Of a DNA stretch of 64,000 nucleotides, positions 43,024 through 50,626 are shown piece by piece. This DNA comes from Shimia sp047124445 (GTDB taxonomy: Bacteria; Pseudomonadota; Alphaproteobacteria; Rhodobacterales; Rhodobacteraceae): the NCBI RefSeq assembly GCF_047124445.1, contig NZ_CP138921.1, positions 3,720,001-3,784,000 on the forward strand. Reading direction: 5' to 3'. Made by a program: the position numbers and the translations under genes. Every line of letters begins with the position of its first letter. Positions within the stretch are counted from its first letter, which is position 1. The notes beneath the pieces were generated by a model, which was given only the letters and a program-made list of their open reading frames with translations, was not told the origin of the DNA and did no database searches.

Positions 43024-43404
43024 ATGGGCAAGGTAAAGAACCCCCGCCGCGTGGCTGAAAACGAAGCAATGGCGAAAACCCGCATGCTTCGCACCAGCCC
43101 GCAGAAACTGAACCTGGTTGCTGGCATGATCCGCGGCAAGAAAGTTGAGAAGGCTCTGACCGACCTGACTTTCTCCAACAAGCGTATCGCAGCAGACGTG
43201 AAGAAGTGCCTTCAGTCCGCTATCGCCAACGCCGAAAACAACCACAACCTGGACGTCGACAGCCTGATCGTTGCCGAAGCCTATGTGGGCAAGAACCTGA
43301 CCATGAAGCGCGGTCGTCCGCGGGCCCGTGGTCGTTTCGGCAAGATCATCAAGCCGTTCTCTGAGCTCACCATCAAGGTGCGTCAAGTTGAGGAGCAAGC
43401 CTAA
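43024..43404 (+). CDS. rplV: 50S ribosomal protein L22
   Basis: A 126-residue L22. It includes the MLRTSPQKLNLVAGMIRGKKV helix and the tunnel hairpin around TMKRGRPRARGRFGKIIKP, where macrolide-resistance mutations occur in other bacteria; nothing unusual is seen there. The stop overlaps the rpsC start by one base (TAATG). Confidence 0.99.
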   Translation: MGKVKNPRRVAENEAMAKTRMLRTSPQKLNLVAGMIRGKKVEKALTDLTFSNKRIAADVKKCLQSAIANAENNHNLDVDSLIVAEAYVGKNLTMKRGRPRARGRFGKIIKPFSELTIKVRQVEEQA

Positions 43405-44111
43405 TGGGTAACAAAGTCAATCCGATTGGCATGCGCCTGCAGGTGAACCGCACCTGGGACAGCCGCTGGTACGCTGACACCAAGGACTATGGTGATCTTC
43501 TGCTGGAAGACATCAAAATCCGCGAGTTCATCAAGAACGAGTGTAAGCAAGCCGGTATCGCACGCGTGATCATCGAGCGCCCTCACAAGAAATGCCGTGT
43601 GACTGTTCACACTGCGCGTCCGGGCGTGATCATCGGTAAGAAAGGTGCGGACATCGAGACTCTTCGCAAGAAGATCGCCGAGATGACCGACTCCGAGCTG
43701 CACCTCAACATCGTTGAAGTGCGCAAGCCGGAACTCGACGCAACGCTGGTTGGCGAGTCCATCGCTCAGCAGCTGGAGCGCCGTGTGTCTTTCCGTCGCG
43801 CAATGAAGCGTGCCGTTCAGAACGCCATGCGCATGGGCGCCCTGGGTATCCGGGTGAACGTTGCAGGTCGTCTGGGTGGTGCCGAGATCGCACGTACCGA
43901 ATGGTATCGTGAAGGTCGCGTTCCTCTGCACACACTGCGTGCCGACATCGACTACGCACACGTGGAAGCTACCACCGCTTACGGGATCATTGGTATCAAA
44001 ACCTGGATCTTCAAAGGCGAGATCATGGAGCACGATCCACAGGCGCGTGATCGCCGTGCACAAGAAGTCCAGGATGGCCCAGCACCTCGCGGTGCAGGCG
44101 GTCGTCGCTAA
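43404..44111 (+). CDS. rpsC: 30S ribosomal protein S3
   Basis: A 235-residue S3 with GNKVNPIGMRLQVNRTWDSRW, the KH-domain loop VIIGKKGADIETLRKKI and the C-terminal domain ending in RGAGGRR. S3 lines the mRNA entry channel. Start is ATG 43404, coupled to rplV. Confidence 0.99.
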   Translation: MGNKVNPIGMRLQVNRTWDSRWYADTKDYGDLLLEDIKIREFIKNECKQAGIARVIIERPHKKCRVTVHTARPGVIIGKKGADIETLRKKIAEMTDSELHLNIVEVRKPELDATLVGESIAQQLERRVSFRRAMKRAVQNAMRMGALGIRVNVAGRLGGAEIARTEWYREGRVPLHTLRADIDYAHVEATTAYGIIGIKTWIFKGEIMEHDPQARDRRAQEVQDGPAPRGAGGRR

Positions 44112-44124
44112 GGGAGACTGATCA

Positions 44125-44538
44125 ATGCTTCAGCCAAAGCGTACTAAATTCCGCAAGATGCACAAAGGCCGCATCAAGGGTCTGGCGAAGGGTGGTTCCA
44201 CCCTGAACTTCGGCTCCTTCGGCCTGAAGGCAACCACACCGGAGCGTGTGACTGCTCGCCAGATCGAGGCAGCACGTCGTGCGATGACCCGTCACATGAA
44301 ACGTCAAGGTCGTGTTTGGATCCGTATCTTCCCAGACACTCCTGTGACCTCGAAGCCTACCGAAGTCCGTATGGGTAAAGGTAAAGGCTCCGTGGACTAC
44401 TGGGCGTGCAAAGTGAAGCCAGGTCGCGTGATGTTCGAAATCGACGGTGTTGACGAAGACATCGCACGTGAGGCTCTGCGCCTCGCCGCGATGAAACTTC
44501 CGGTCAAGACCCGCGTCGTGGTTCGCGAAGACTGGTAA
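44125..44538 (+). CDS. rplP: 50S ribosomal protein L16
   Basis: A 137-residue L16 with MLQPKRTKFRKMHKGR and the conserved IFPDTPVTSKPTEVRMGKGKG loop; the Arg equivalent to the E. coli hydroxylation site lies in EVRMGKG context. It is the last gene of block 2. The canonical next gene rpmC is displaced by about 8.4 kb. Confidence 0.99.
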   Translation: MLQPKRTKFRKMHKGRIKGLAKGGSTLNFGSFGLKATTPERVTARQIEAARRAMTRHMKRQGRVWIRIFPDTPVTSKPTEVRMGKGKGSVDYWACKVKPGRVMFEIDGVDEDIAREALRLAAMKLPVKTRVVVREDW

Positions 44539-44542
44539 GGAG

Positions 44543-44562
44543 GTGAGGGGCTTGCCCCTCAC
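44543..44562 (+). terminator. First hairpin after rplP
   Basis: GTGAGGGG (44543-44550), loop CTTG, CCCCTCAC (44555-44562), overlapping the gene end by only a few bases of spacer. No T-run; it pairs with the stronger stem just downstream. Confidence 0.6.
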
Positions 44563-44579
44563 GTCTGACAAGATCAAAG

Positions 44580-44606
44580 ACCCCCGTCAGAAATGGCGGG
44601 GGTTTT
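44580..44606 (+). terminator. Terminator ending ribosomal block 2 (after rplP)
   Basis: ACCCCCGTC (44580-44588), loop AGAAAT, GGCGGGGGT (44595-44603), then TTT. It is a rho-independent terminator separating block 2 from the large insertion. Confidence 0.87.
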
Positions 44607-44685
44607 CCTATTTGTGAAGTGAAGGGAACGTTCTTTAGCCTTTAGAAAATCGGACGAACAGAAAGAGCCGTTGGCATTTATCAAT

Positions 44686-44928
44686 TTACTCTGAATGCCT
44701 TTTGAAGAAGCGAGAGATGATGGATCGAAATAGAGACGCAAGACACGAAACCGACAGATAATAAATGAGGGTAGCCCCAACAGGACCGAGCGCGTCAGGA
44801 AGTTGATAAAGATCGACCCAATACGAGACACTAAGAGGTGCTGTCAGGTGAAAATAGTCCGCCAAAACTAGTATAGGTATGAGGCTTGCTGCCGCTGCTG
44901 CGAACACTCCATTTGCGAACTTGTTCAT
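44686..44928 (-). CDS. Hypothetical small membrane protein
   Basis: An 80-residue protein with two hydrophobic segments (FAAAAASLIPILVLADYF and GPVGATLIYYLSVSCLASLF) and a basic C-terminus (RSIISRFFKRHSE). I do not recognise the family. ATG 44928 places the first span at the N-terminus; the frame opens at 45048. The ribosome binding site is weak. Base composition is AT-richer than the neighbours. The real gene status is uncertain. Confidence 0.45.
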   Translation of the reverse strand: MNKFANGVFAAAAASLIPILVLADYFHLTAPLSVSYWVDLYQLPDALGPVGATLIYYLSVSCLASLFRSIISRFFKRHSE

Positions 44929-45144
44929 TCCAAATCCATCTTTTGGGCGAGAGGCATTTCTTACACCCGTTGCGACCGTTGCGCTGCTCTCTTGACGAAT
45001 ATCCTTTAGGCTACTGCCCTTTCCAGCGACTGGATTAATGGAAAGCACTAAAGGTTAGAATGCAAGAACAATGCCGGCCTTCGGTACTAGGATTGCGAAC
45101 GAAAGCTGCTCTAGCTACAGCGAGGCAAGCGTCAAGAAATAGCA

Positions 45145-45169
45145 AAGCTCTCGCCAGTGGCGAGAGCTT
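45145..45169 (-). terminator. Chemoreceptor gene terminator
   Basis: A perfect 11-bp stem AAGCTCTCGCC/GGCGAGAGCTT with loop ACT on the minus strand, followed by a T-rich stretch (TGCTATTTCTTG). It lies 27 bp past the stop. Confidence 0.85.
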
Positions 45170-45195
45170 GCAAGGGGACCAGATGAGCCTTGGAG

Positions 45196-47361
45196 TTAGG
45201 CCGCGTCCCACTCGTCGTCGAGCTCGTCTTCGGCGGTGCGGGAGGACGTCTCACCTTTGAGCGTGAAGCCATCCACGGCACGGACCAAATTCTCGGCTTC
45301 GCCGCGCAGGACCTGACCAGAGGCAGCGGTCTCTTCGAGCATGGCGGCGCTCTTCTGGCTGTCGCTGTCGAGGTTTTCGACCGCGGCGCTGACCTCTTTG
45401 AGGCCGGTGGATTGATCCACCGCGTTCTCGGCGATCTCGCGGACTTTGCCCACAACCTGTTCAACAGCTTGCATAATTTCGCCAAGCGAGTTGCCGGTTT
45501 CGTCCATCAGATCCACACCGTTGGCAACTTCGGCTTGCGAGCTGGAGATGAGTGTGTTGATCTCATGCGCCGCGTCAGAGGAGCGTTGCGCCAGTGCCCG
45601 GACCTCGGAGGCCACAACTGCGAACCCTCGGCCTGCGTCGCCTGCACGGGCGGCTTCCACGCCAGCGTTCAGCGCCAGCAAGTTGGTCTGGAAGGCCACG
45701 TCTTCGATCAGGCCGCTGATCTGGGAAATCGCGTCAGAGCTTTCTTTGATCTTCTGGATCGCCTCGACCGTCTGGTCCGCAACTTCACGGGTCGACTCGG
45801 CCTTTTTCTGGGCGTTGTTGACGTGGGTGCGGGCTTCCTGTGCGCTTTGGGCCGTGTGGTTGACGGTCTGCGCAACAGTTTGCAGCGAGGAGGAGGTCTC
45901 TTCCAAGGAAGCGGCAGAGATTTCACCGCGACGGGAGGCATCGTCCACCGAGGAGGAGATCTCTTGTGAGGTGTGGTTCAGCACCTGGCTGGAGGCGGAC
46001 AGCTGGCGCACCATACCGTCGAGACTGTCTGTCAGGTGGGTGATGGTGTCCGAGATGTCTTTGAAGACACCTTTCTGGCCTTCAGGCATCTCATGGGTGA
46101 GATCGCCAGTTGCTAGGGTTTCAAGGGCTTCCTGGACGTCGCCCAAACCTTTCTGGGCCACTTCGCCAATGGCGTTCACGCCCTGACCGAGGTCTTTGAA
46201 GACACCTTCGGAGCCGGCAGTGTCGATGCGACGGGAGAAGTCGCCTTCGCCACAGGCCTCGATCACCTTGGTGATTTCACGGGTCATGTGAACTTTGGTT
46301 TCTTCCTGCTTGCGGAAGTCACCCACAGCTTCAGCAATGGCCGACAGTTCGCGGATGCCCGACTTTGGCATCTCTTTGGAGAAGTCTTCGTTCATCATGT
46401 CCTTCAGCACAGCGTCGATGCGCTTAAGCGGGCGGGAGATGCCACGTGCCAAGAAGAAGGCGAAGATTGCAAACAGACCAGCACCAATGATCGCCGCCCA
46501 CTGAGAGCTTTGCTGGGCTTTTTCGCTTACCAGTTTGCTTTCGTGCAGAATGTTCTCCAGGGCAGCGGTTACATCGGTCAGAATGGCATCCATGTAAGGA
46601 GAGGCATCCTTATAGCGCGCCGAAACGTCCTTGCGGAAACCGCGTTCTTTCAGGGTTTCCGAGACCAGAGATTCAAACGCTTTTTTGTATGCCGCCATCA
46701 CAGGCAGAATGGCCTCACGCTGTTCCGCACTGTCATAGAAGAAGACCGGGAAACCTTCGAATTCGGTCAGCCGCGCATTTACTTCGTCCAGCCACTTCGG
46801 ATCTGCGGAGATCATGAAGTCTTTTTCGTGCTGACGCATGGTCAGCACATTGACCTTCAAAACCGGAATGGCAACATCCTTGAGGCTGTCGGTTACTGTC
46901 GCGGCGGCTTCGCCCAATTGGGCGCGCAGGCCTTGCGCGTCTGTGAGTCCAAGCCTCTTGTTGCTTGTCACCACATCTTTGAAGCTGGCCTCATAGCGGT
47001 TGGCATTGTCCACCAGCGGGGCCAGGTTTTCGGTTGTCACTTCAAGACCCTCGACCTGTGGTAGAACCCTTTCCAGCGCGCCGAGGTGTTCACGCAGGCG
47101 CTCCATGGTCGCAGCATGACGGCCGACGTATTTTTCGTCCAATCGGAGCAAGAAGTCTTTTTCATTTCGTCGTGCCATCAGAAATTCAATCTTCAGGTTT
47201 TCGACTGCGATGGTGGCTTCTTCGATGAGTGCGACACGTTTTTGCATGTCATCACGCATTTTATGAGAGTATAGCGAGATCCCGGCGAGACCGCCCATGA
47301 CGCCAATGGCCATGACGATGATTGAAAGGATCGCGAATGAGACTGTGATCTTGCGTTTCAT
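45196..47361 (-). CDS. Methyl-accepting chemotaxis protein with helical bimodular (HBM) sensor domain
   Basis: A 721-residue receptor. TM1 lies at about residues 5-27. The periplasmic domain to about 285 carries two repeated RxxEKDF motifs (ARRNEKDFLLR, MRQHEKDFMIS), the mark of HBM/TorS-like four-helix modules seen in McpS-type organic acid receptors. TM2 is near WAAIIGAGLFAIFAFFLA, followed by HAMP segments. The signalling tip is FQTNLLALNAGVEAARAGDAGRGFAVVASEVRALAQRS in pattern (about 545-580). The C-terminus is acidic (EDELDDEWDAA), resembling a CheR/CheB tether. ATG 47361 follows AGGAGCAGGA. It is the largest passenger gene in insertion 2. Confidence 0.93.
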   Translation of the reverse strand: MKRKITVSFAILSIIVMAIGVMGGLAGISLYSHKMRDDMQKRVALIEEATIAVENLKIEFLMARRNEKDFLLRLDEKYVGRHAATMERLREHLGALERVLPQVEGLEVTTENLAPLVDNANRYEASFKDVVTSNKRLGLTDAQGLRAQLGEAAATVTDSLKDVAIPVLKVNVLTMRQHEKDFMISADPKWLDEVNARLTEFEGFPVFFYDSAEQREAILPVMAAYKKAFESLVSETLKERGFRKDVSARYKDASPYMDAILTDVTAALENILHESKLVSEKAQQSSQWAAIIGAGLFAIFAFFLARGISRPLKRIDAVLKDMMNEDFSKEMPKSGIRELSAIAEAVGDFRKQEETKVHMTREITKVIEACGEGDFSRRIDTAGSEGVFKDLGQGVNAIGEVAQKGLGDVQEALETLATGDLTHEMPEGQKGVFKDISDTITHLTDSLDGMVRQLSASSQVLNHTSQEISSSVDDASRRGEISAASLEETSSSLQTVAQTVNHTAQSAQEARTHVNNAQKKAESTREVADQTVEAIQKIKESSDAISQISGLIEDVAFQTNLLALNAGVEAARAGDAGRGFAVVASEVRALAQRSSDAAHEINTLISSSQAEVANGVDLMDETGNSLGEIMQAVEQVVGKVREIAENAVDQSTGLKEVSAAVENLDSDSQKSAAMLEETAASGQVLRGEAENLVRAVDGFTLKGETSSRTAEDELDDEWDAA

Positions 47362-47563
47362 GGTTTTCCTGCTCCTGGACAGGCGGATTGCGAGTGTGAC
47401 AATGAGATGTAGCAAGCAGGAGTTAATAGAGTGTGGCCTTAAAAAACGGGGGTTTAGCCCAAAAATTAGGCGATTCTTTTTGCCAACGTTTCAAGGGGAT
47501 TAAGCGAAGGTTTCTACCGACGCGTGTCTCGATAAAAAAAACTAGCTACGACTGGAAACTGAT

Positions 47564-48184
47564 ATGTCGACCATCGAATCTCTCTTTGTGACCCGCCTTT
47601 ACCGCGCGCGCTTGTCCGAATTTGGCACGCCTGTGGATGCGGAAGAGCTGGAAGCGTCCTGTTTCTCGATTGCGGAAGATGATGAGGCGGGGCAGGAATG
47701 GTGCGAGGCCAATGCCTATCCCGGCTATACGTCTTATGCCTCGCTGACGGATTTGCCGTGGCGCTTCCCGATTTTTGCGGATGTGGTGGCGTCTCTGGAC
47801 CAACACGTGGCGGCTTTTGCCAAGGATCTGGAGTTTGATCTCGATGGTAAGTCCCTGAAACTTGAGGATTTGTGGATCAATATCCTGCCGCAGGGGGGGA
47901 TGCATGCCTCCCATATCCATCCGCATTCTGTGATCAGCGGGACCACCTATGTGTCGATGCCGGATGGGGCGAGTGCGCTGAAACTGGAAGATCCGCGCTC
48001 GGGGCGAATGATGGCATCGCCGGTGCGTAAGAAGGGCTCCCGGCGGGATTTGCAGCCATTTATCTATATGAAACCAGAGGTTGGCGACGTGCTTTTGTGG
48101 GAAAGCTGGTTGCGCCATGAGGTGCCGATGAACATGGCGGAAGACGAGCGGGTGAGCGTCAGCTTCAACTATATTTGGGAGTAG
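47564..48184 (+). CDS. TIGR02466 family putative 2OG-Fe(II) oxygenase
   Basis: A 206-residue protein with the double-stranded beta-helix pattern of 2-oxoglutarate/Fe(II) oxygenases: HASHIHPHSVISGTTYVSMP near residue 113 supplies the iron His residues, and GDVLLWESWLRHEVPMN with RVSVSFNY supplies the distal His and the 2OG-binding Arg. The family is widespread in marine bacteria and phages; the substrate is unknown. It is divergent from the chemoreceptor gene. Confidence 0.87.
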   Translation: MSTIESLFVTRLYRARLSEFGTPVDAEELEASCFSIAEDDEAGQEWCEANAYPGYTSYASLTDLPWRFPIFADVVASLDQHVAAFAKDLEFDLDGKSLKLEDLWINILPQGGMHASHIHPHSVISGTTYVSMPDGASALKLEDPRSGRMMASPVRKKGSRRDLQPFIYMKPEVGDVLLWESWLRHEVPMNMAEDERVSVSFNYIWE

Positions 48185-48194
48185 GTGTTGCCCC

Positions 48195-48303
48195 GTTAAC
48201 CTGCCAAAAGCCACGTCGGTATTTTGTCGGTATTGCGACTGTATCGCGGAGGTGCGGGTTTTGACGAGGCTCGCCAGGTTAAGCCAACGTGCGCAGCCGT
48301 TGC
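48195..48303 (-). repeat. Dispersed intergenic repeat, copy B (~109 bp)
   Basis: Reverse-complement counterpart of 30201-30309. It shares the 15-mer GCAACGGCTGCGCAC (48289-48303 on the minus strand), a CCCGCACC-N-CCGC block, ATACCGAC twice at 11-bp period (48226-48233 and 48215-48222) and the terminal GGTTAAC. Confidence 0.75.
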
Positions 48304-48317
48304 GACATACATTCAGA

Positions 48318-48341
48318 AAGCCGCCCCGGTTTGGGCGGCTT
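48318..48341 (+). terminator. Terminator downstream of the TIGR02466 gene
   Basis: AAGCCGCCC (48318-48326), loop CGGTTT, GGGCGGCTT (48333-48341), then TTGCTTTT. It lies beyond the dispersed repeat, so that repeat is probably transcribed with the gene. Confidence 0.85.
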
Positions 48342-48481
48342 TTGCTTTTGGTGGGTGAATTTTCCGGGTGTCCCAAATTCAAATGCAACCTTCCCAAATT
48401 CCAATGCTACCGGTCAAGATGGCCCCCATATCCCTTTCATCAAAGGAACACAGAAAACCTCAAATGAAAGGAACCACCCCC

Positions 48482-48727
48482 ATGTTCACCAAATTTGCTT
48501 CCGCCGCCGTTGTTGTTGCTCTGACCGCGCCTTTGGCTTTTGCCTACCCAGTGACCTCCGCGCCTGGCCCCACCGAGCCGGTGATGACCGAGAGCTATGA
48601 GGTTGCCGGTACCATCGGGATGGACCGCCGTCAGGATCGTCGGGGCGATCGTCAGGACTGCCGCCAGACCGAAGGTGTGGCCGGGGCCGACAAGCGGGAC
48701 TGCAAACAGGACAACCGCAACGGCTGA
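48482..48727 (+). CDS. Small secreted protein, Arg/Asp-rich
   Basis: An 81-residue protein with a clear Sec signal peptide (FTKFASAAVVVALTAPLAFA, cleavage before YPVTS). The mature part ends in a highly charged region with repeated Asp-Arg and Arg-Gln-Asp steps (DRRQDRRGDRQDCRQ) and two cysteines. I do not recognise the family. AAAGGAA precedes ATG 48482; an in-frame ATG at 48464 is less likely. It has its own terminator downstream. Confidence 0.7.
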   Translation: MFTKFASAAVVVALTAPLAFAYPVTSAPGPTEPVMTESYEVAGTIGMDRRQDRRGDRQDCRQTEGVAGADKRDCKQDNRNG

Positions 48728-48750
48728 TCCCGCTGCATAGTGTAAGCAAG

Positions 48751-48778
48751 AGCCTCGCCCCATCCGGGCGGGGCTTTT
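48751..48778 (+). terminator. Terminator of the small secreted protein gene
   Basis: AGCCTCGCCC (48751-48760), loop CATCC, GGGCGGGGCT (48766-48775) with one T-G pair, then TTT. Confidence 0.87.
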
Positions 48779-48823
48779 GCCTTTGGGGCTTCCCCGGCAG
48801 CCCGCGAACGCTAGAGTGGTTTT

Positions 48824-49831
48824 ATGAAACAGGTGCGCAGTGTGAGATTTGCCTACGTCAGTGAAACGTTGCAGCGCAAGCTGGGCGGGCAAGTTGCGGA
48901 GCGGTTGCTGCGCAAGGTGGGGCGGTATCCCGGTGCTAAGCAGTTGGCCACGGTGAAGCAGGAGGCGGCGTTGATCCGGGCGGCCTGTTTGGAGGCGCAC
49001 GATCCGACGATTGGCGCGCAGGTCGGGATTGGCTATCGCGATGCGCCAACCCTGTCGTCCTATATTGCGGCCAGTTCAAAGACCCTACGTGTGGCGGTGG
49101 AGCATGCGGCCAGGTTCTACAGTCTGGCAGACCCGACAACGCGGTTTGAATTGCGCGAGATAGCGGACGGAGAGGCGCTGGAGGTTCTGTCTTTGGACGC
49201 GGGGTTGCAGGCCAACGAGCGGTTTCAAGAGTTTCTGGTGTTTGGCGTGTTGGCGCGGATTCAGAGCATCACGCGGCGGGACACGCGACCGACACGGGTG
49301 GTGTTCAAACATGCCGCACTTGGCGACGTGCGGGCCTATGAACGGATCGCGGGCTGTCCGGTGCAGTTTGGCGGCGGGTTTAATGGGCTGCGGTTTGCGC
49401 AGGGCGTGCCGGATGTGCCACTGGAGGCGCATGACCCGGATTTGGTGACACATCTGACGCGGCTGGCGGAGACGCAGCTGCGGGATCTGGATGCCGACGA
49501 TGGGCGGTTGTGGGACAGGGTGGAGCGTATGTTGGTGCAGGCCTTACCGGAGCGGTTTTTGACGGCGGACGAGGTGGCGGAGCAGTTGGGCATCACGCGG
49601 CGCACGTTGACACGGCGGCTTGGTGCCGAAGGCGGGAGCTATCGCGACCTGTGCAATGGGTTGCGCTACCGGCTGGCGAAGGCGCATCTGCGGGACGGGC
49701 GGTCGGTCACGGAGACCACATTTTTGCTGGCCTACAAAGATCAGGCCAGCTTCTCGACTGCGTTTAAGGGCTGGAGTGGTGCGGCGCCCAGTGCCTTTGT
49801 GGCGGGGCTGGACGCTTCCCAGAGGGCTTAG
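48824..49831 (+). CDS. AraC family transcriptional regulator (OruR/ArgR-like)
   Basis: A 335-residue regulator with an N-terminal Arabinose_bd-like domain (about 20-205; LRVAVEHAARFYSLADPTTRFEL) and a C-terminal double helix-turn-helix (EQLGITRRTLTRRLGAEGGSYRDL, TETTFLLAYKDQASFSTAFKGWSGAAPSAF). This layout is that of OruR, MmsR-like and virulence activators. It is convergent with the LysE gene (stops overlap by 4 bp), so no target is implied. Confidence 0.92.
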   Translation: MKQVRSVRFAYVSETLQRKLGGQVAERLLRKVGRYPGAKQLATVKQEAALIRAACLEAHDPTIGAQVGIGYRDAPTLSSYIAASSKTLRVAVEHAARFYSLADPTTRFELREIADGEALEVLSLDAGLQANERFQEFLVFGVLARIQSITRRDTRPTRVVFKHAALGDVRAYERIAGCPVQFGGGFNGLRFAQGVPDVPLEAHDPDLVTHLTRLAETQLRDLDADDGRLWDRVERMLVQALPERFLTADEVAEQLGITRRTLTRRLGAEGGSYRDLCNGLRYRLAKAHLRDGRSVTETTFLLAYKDQASFSTAFKGWSGAAPSAFVAGLDASQRA

Positions 49832-50454
49832 CGTTCAGCGGTGACCAGTTTCACGGCCAGGGCGATGAAGACAACACCTGCGAGGCGGTTGAGCCAGATC
49901 TGCGCGGTGGGCGAGTTTTTCAGCCAATCGCCAAGCCAGCCCGCGGCCAGAGCCACCGAGCCGAAGACCAACAGGGTGGCGATGATCATGAGGAAGCCGA
50001 GCTGGTAGAACTGCAGGACCAGCGGGCCATTGGTCGGATCGACAAACTGAGGCAGGAAGGCGAGGAAGAAGATCGTCACTTTGGGGTTGGCGATGTTCAT
50101 GATCAGGCCGCGGATGTATTGCTTGGCGGCTGTTTCCGGTGCAGGGGCGTCGCCGTCGAGGTTGGACTTGGCCGCGGTGAAGGCTTTGACCGCCAGATAA
50201 GCGAGGTAGGCCGCGCCGATGTATTTCAGGATGGCAAAGGCCACTTGCGAGGTCTGGAAGATCACCGCGACACCCAGCGCGACGGCGGTGGTGTGAAAGA
50301 TCAGGCCACTGGCGAGGCCAAGTGTCACCGTTAGGCCTGCCACACGGCCATGCAGAGCCGATTGGGTCAGCACAAAGATGTTGTCCGGCCCCGGCACCAG
50401 CGCCAGGGCAATGGCCGCGCCCATAAACAGGATCGCTACGTCGACAGGTATCAT
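49828..50454 (-). CDS. LysE family amino acid exporter
   Basis: A 208-residue membrane protein with about six spans and the family signature GPDNIFVLTQSALHGRVAGL after the first span, plus GLIMNIANPKVTIFFLAFLPQFVDP. RhtB/LysE proteins export amino acids and related metabolites; the substrate is not predictable. GGGAGGAG lies 5 bp before ATG 50454; the frame opens at 50520. Confidence 0.93.
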   Translation of the reverse strand: MIPVDVAILFMGAAIALALVPGPDNIFVLTQSALHGRVAGLTVTLGLASGLIFHTTAVALGVAVIFQTSQVAFAILKYIGAAYLAYLAVKAFTAAKSNLDGDAPAPETAAKQYIRGLIMNIANPKVTIFFLAFLPQFVDPTNGPLVLQFYQLGFLMIIATLLVFGSVALAAGWLGDWLKNSPTAQIWLNRLAGVVFIALAVKLVTAER

Positions 50455-50626
50455 GGTCACTCCTCCCAAAGTGTGCGCTTTGGCAGGCGCCGCGCAAATC
50501 TCGGAGTGTTGTAGTGACAACGATGCCAGGAGGGAAGGTGCGGACTGTAATGGGGCTTGTGATCGTCTTGACAGCAGGCAGCCGGAGGTTCACTTTTAGG
50601 GAGAATTTTATTGACTGGATTCCCGT

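Noticed and set aside
41797..43398. A 533-codon minus-strand frame across rplB-rpsS-rplV
   Set aside because: Entirely antisense to three ribosomal protein genes; the protein is low-quality sequence with many Thr/Val/His runs.
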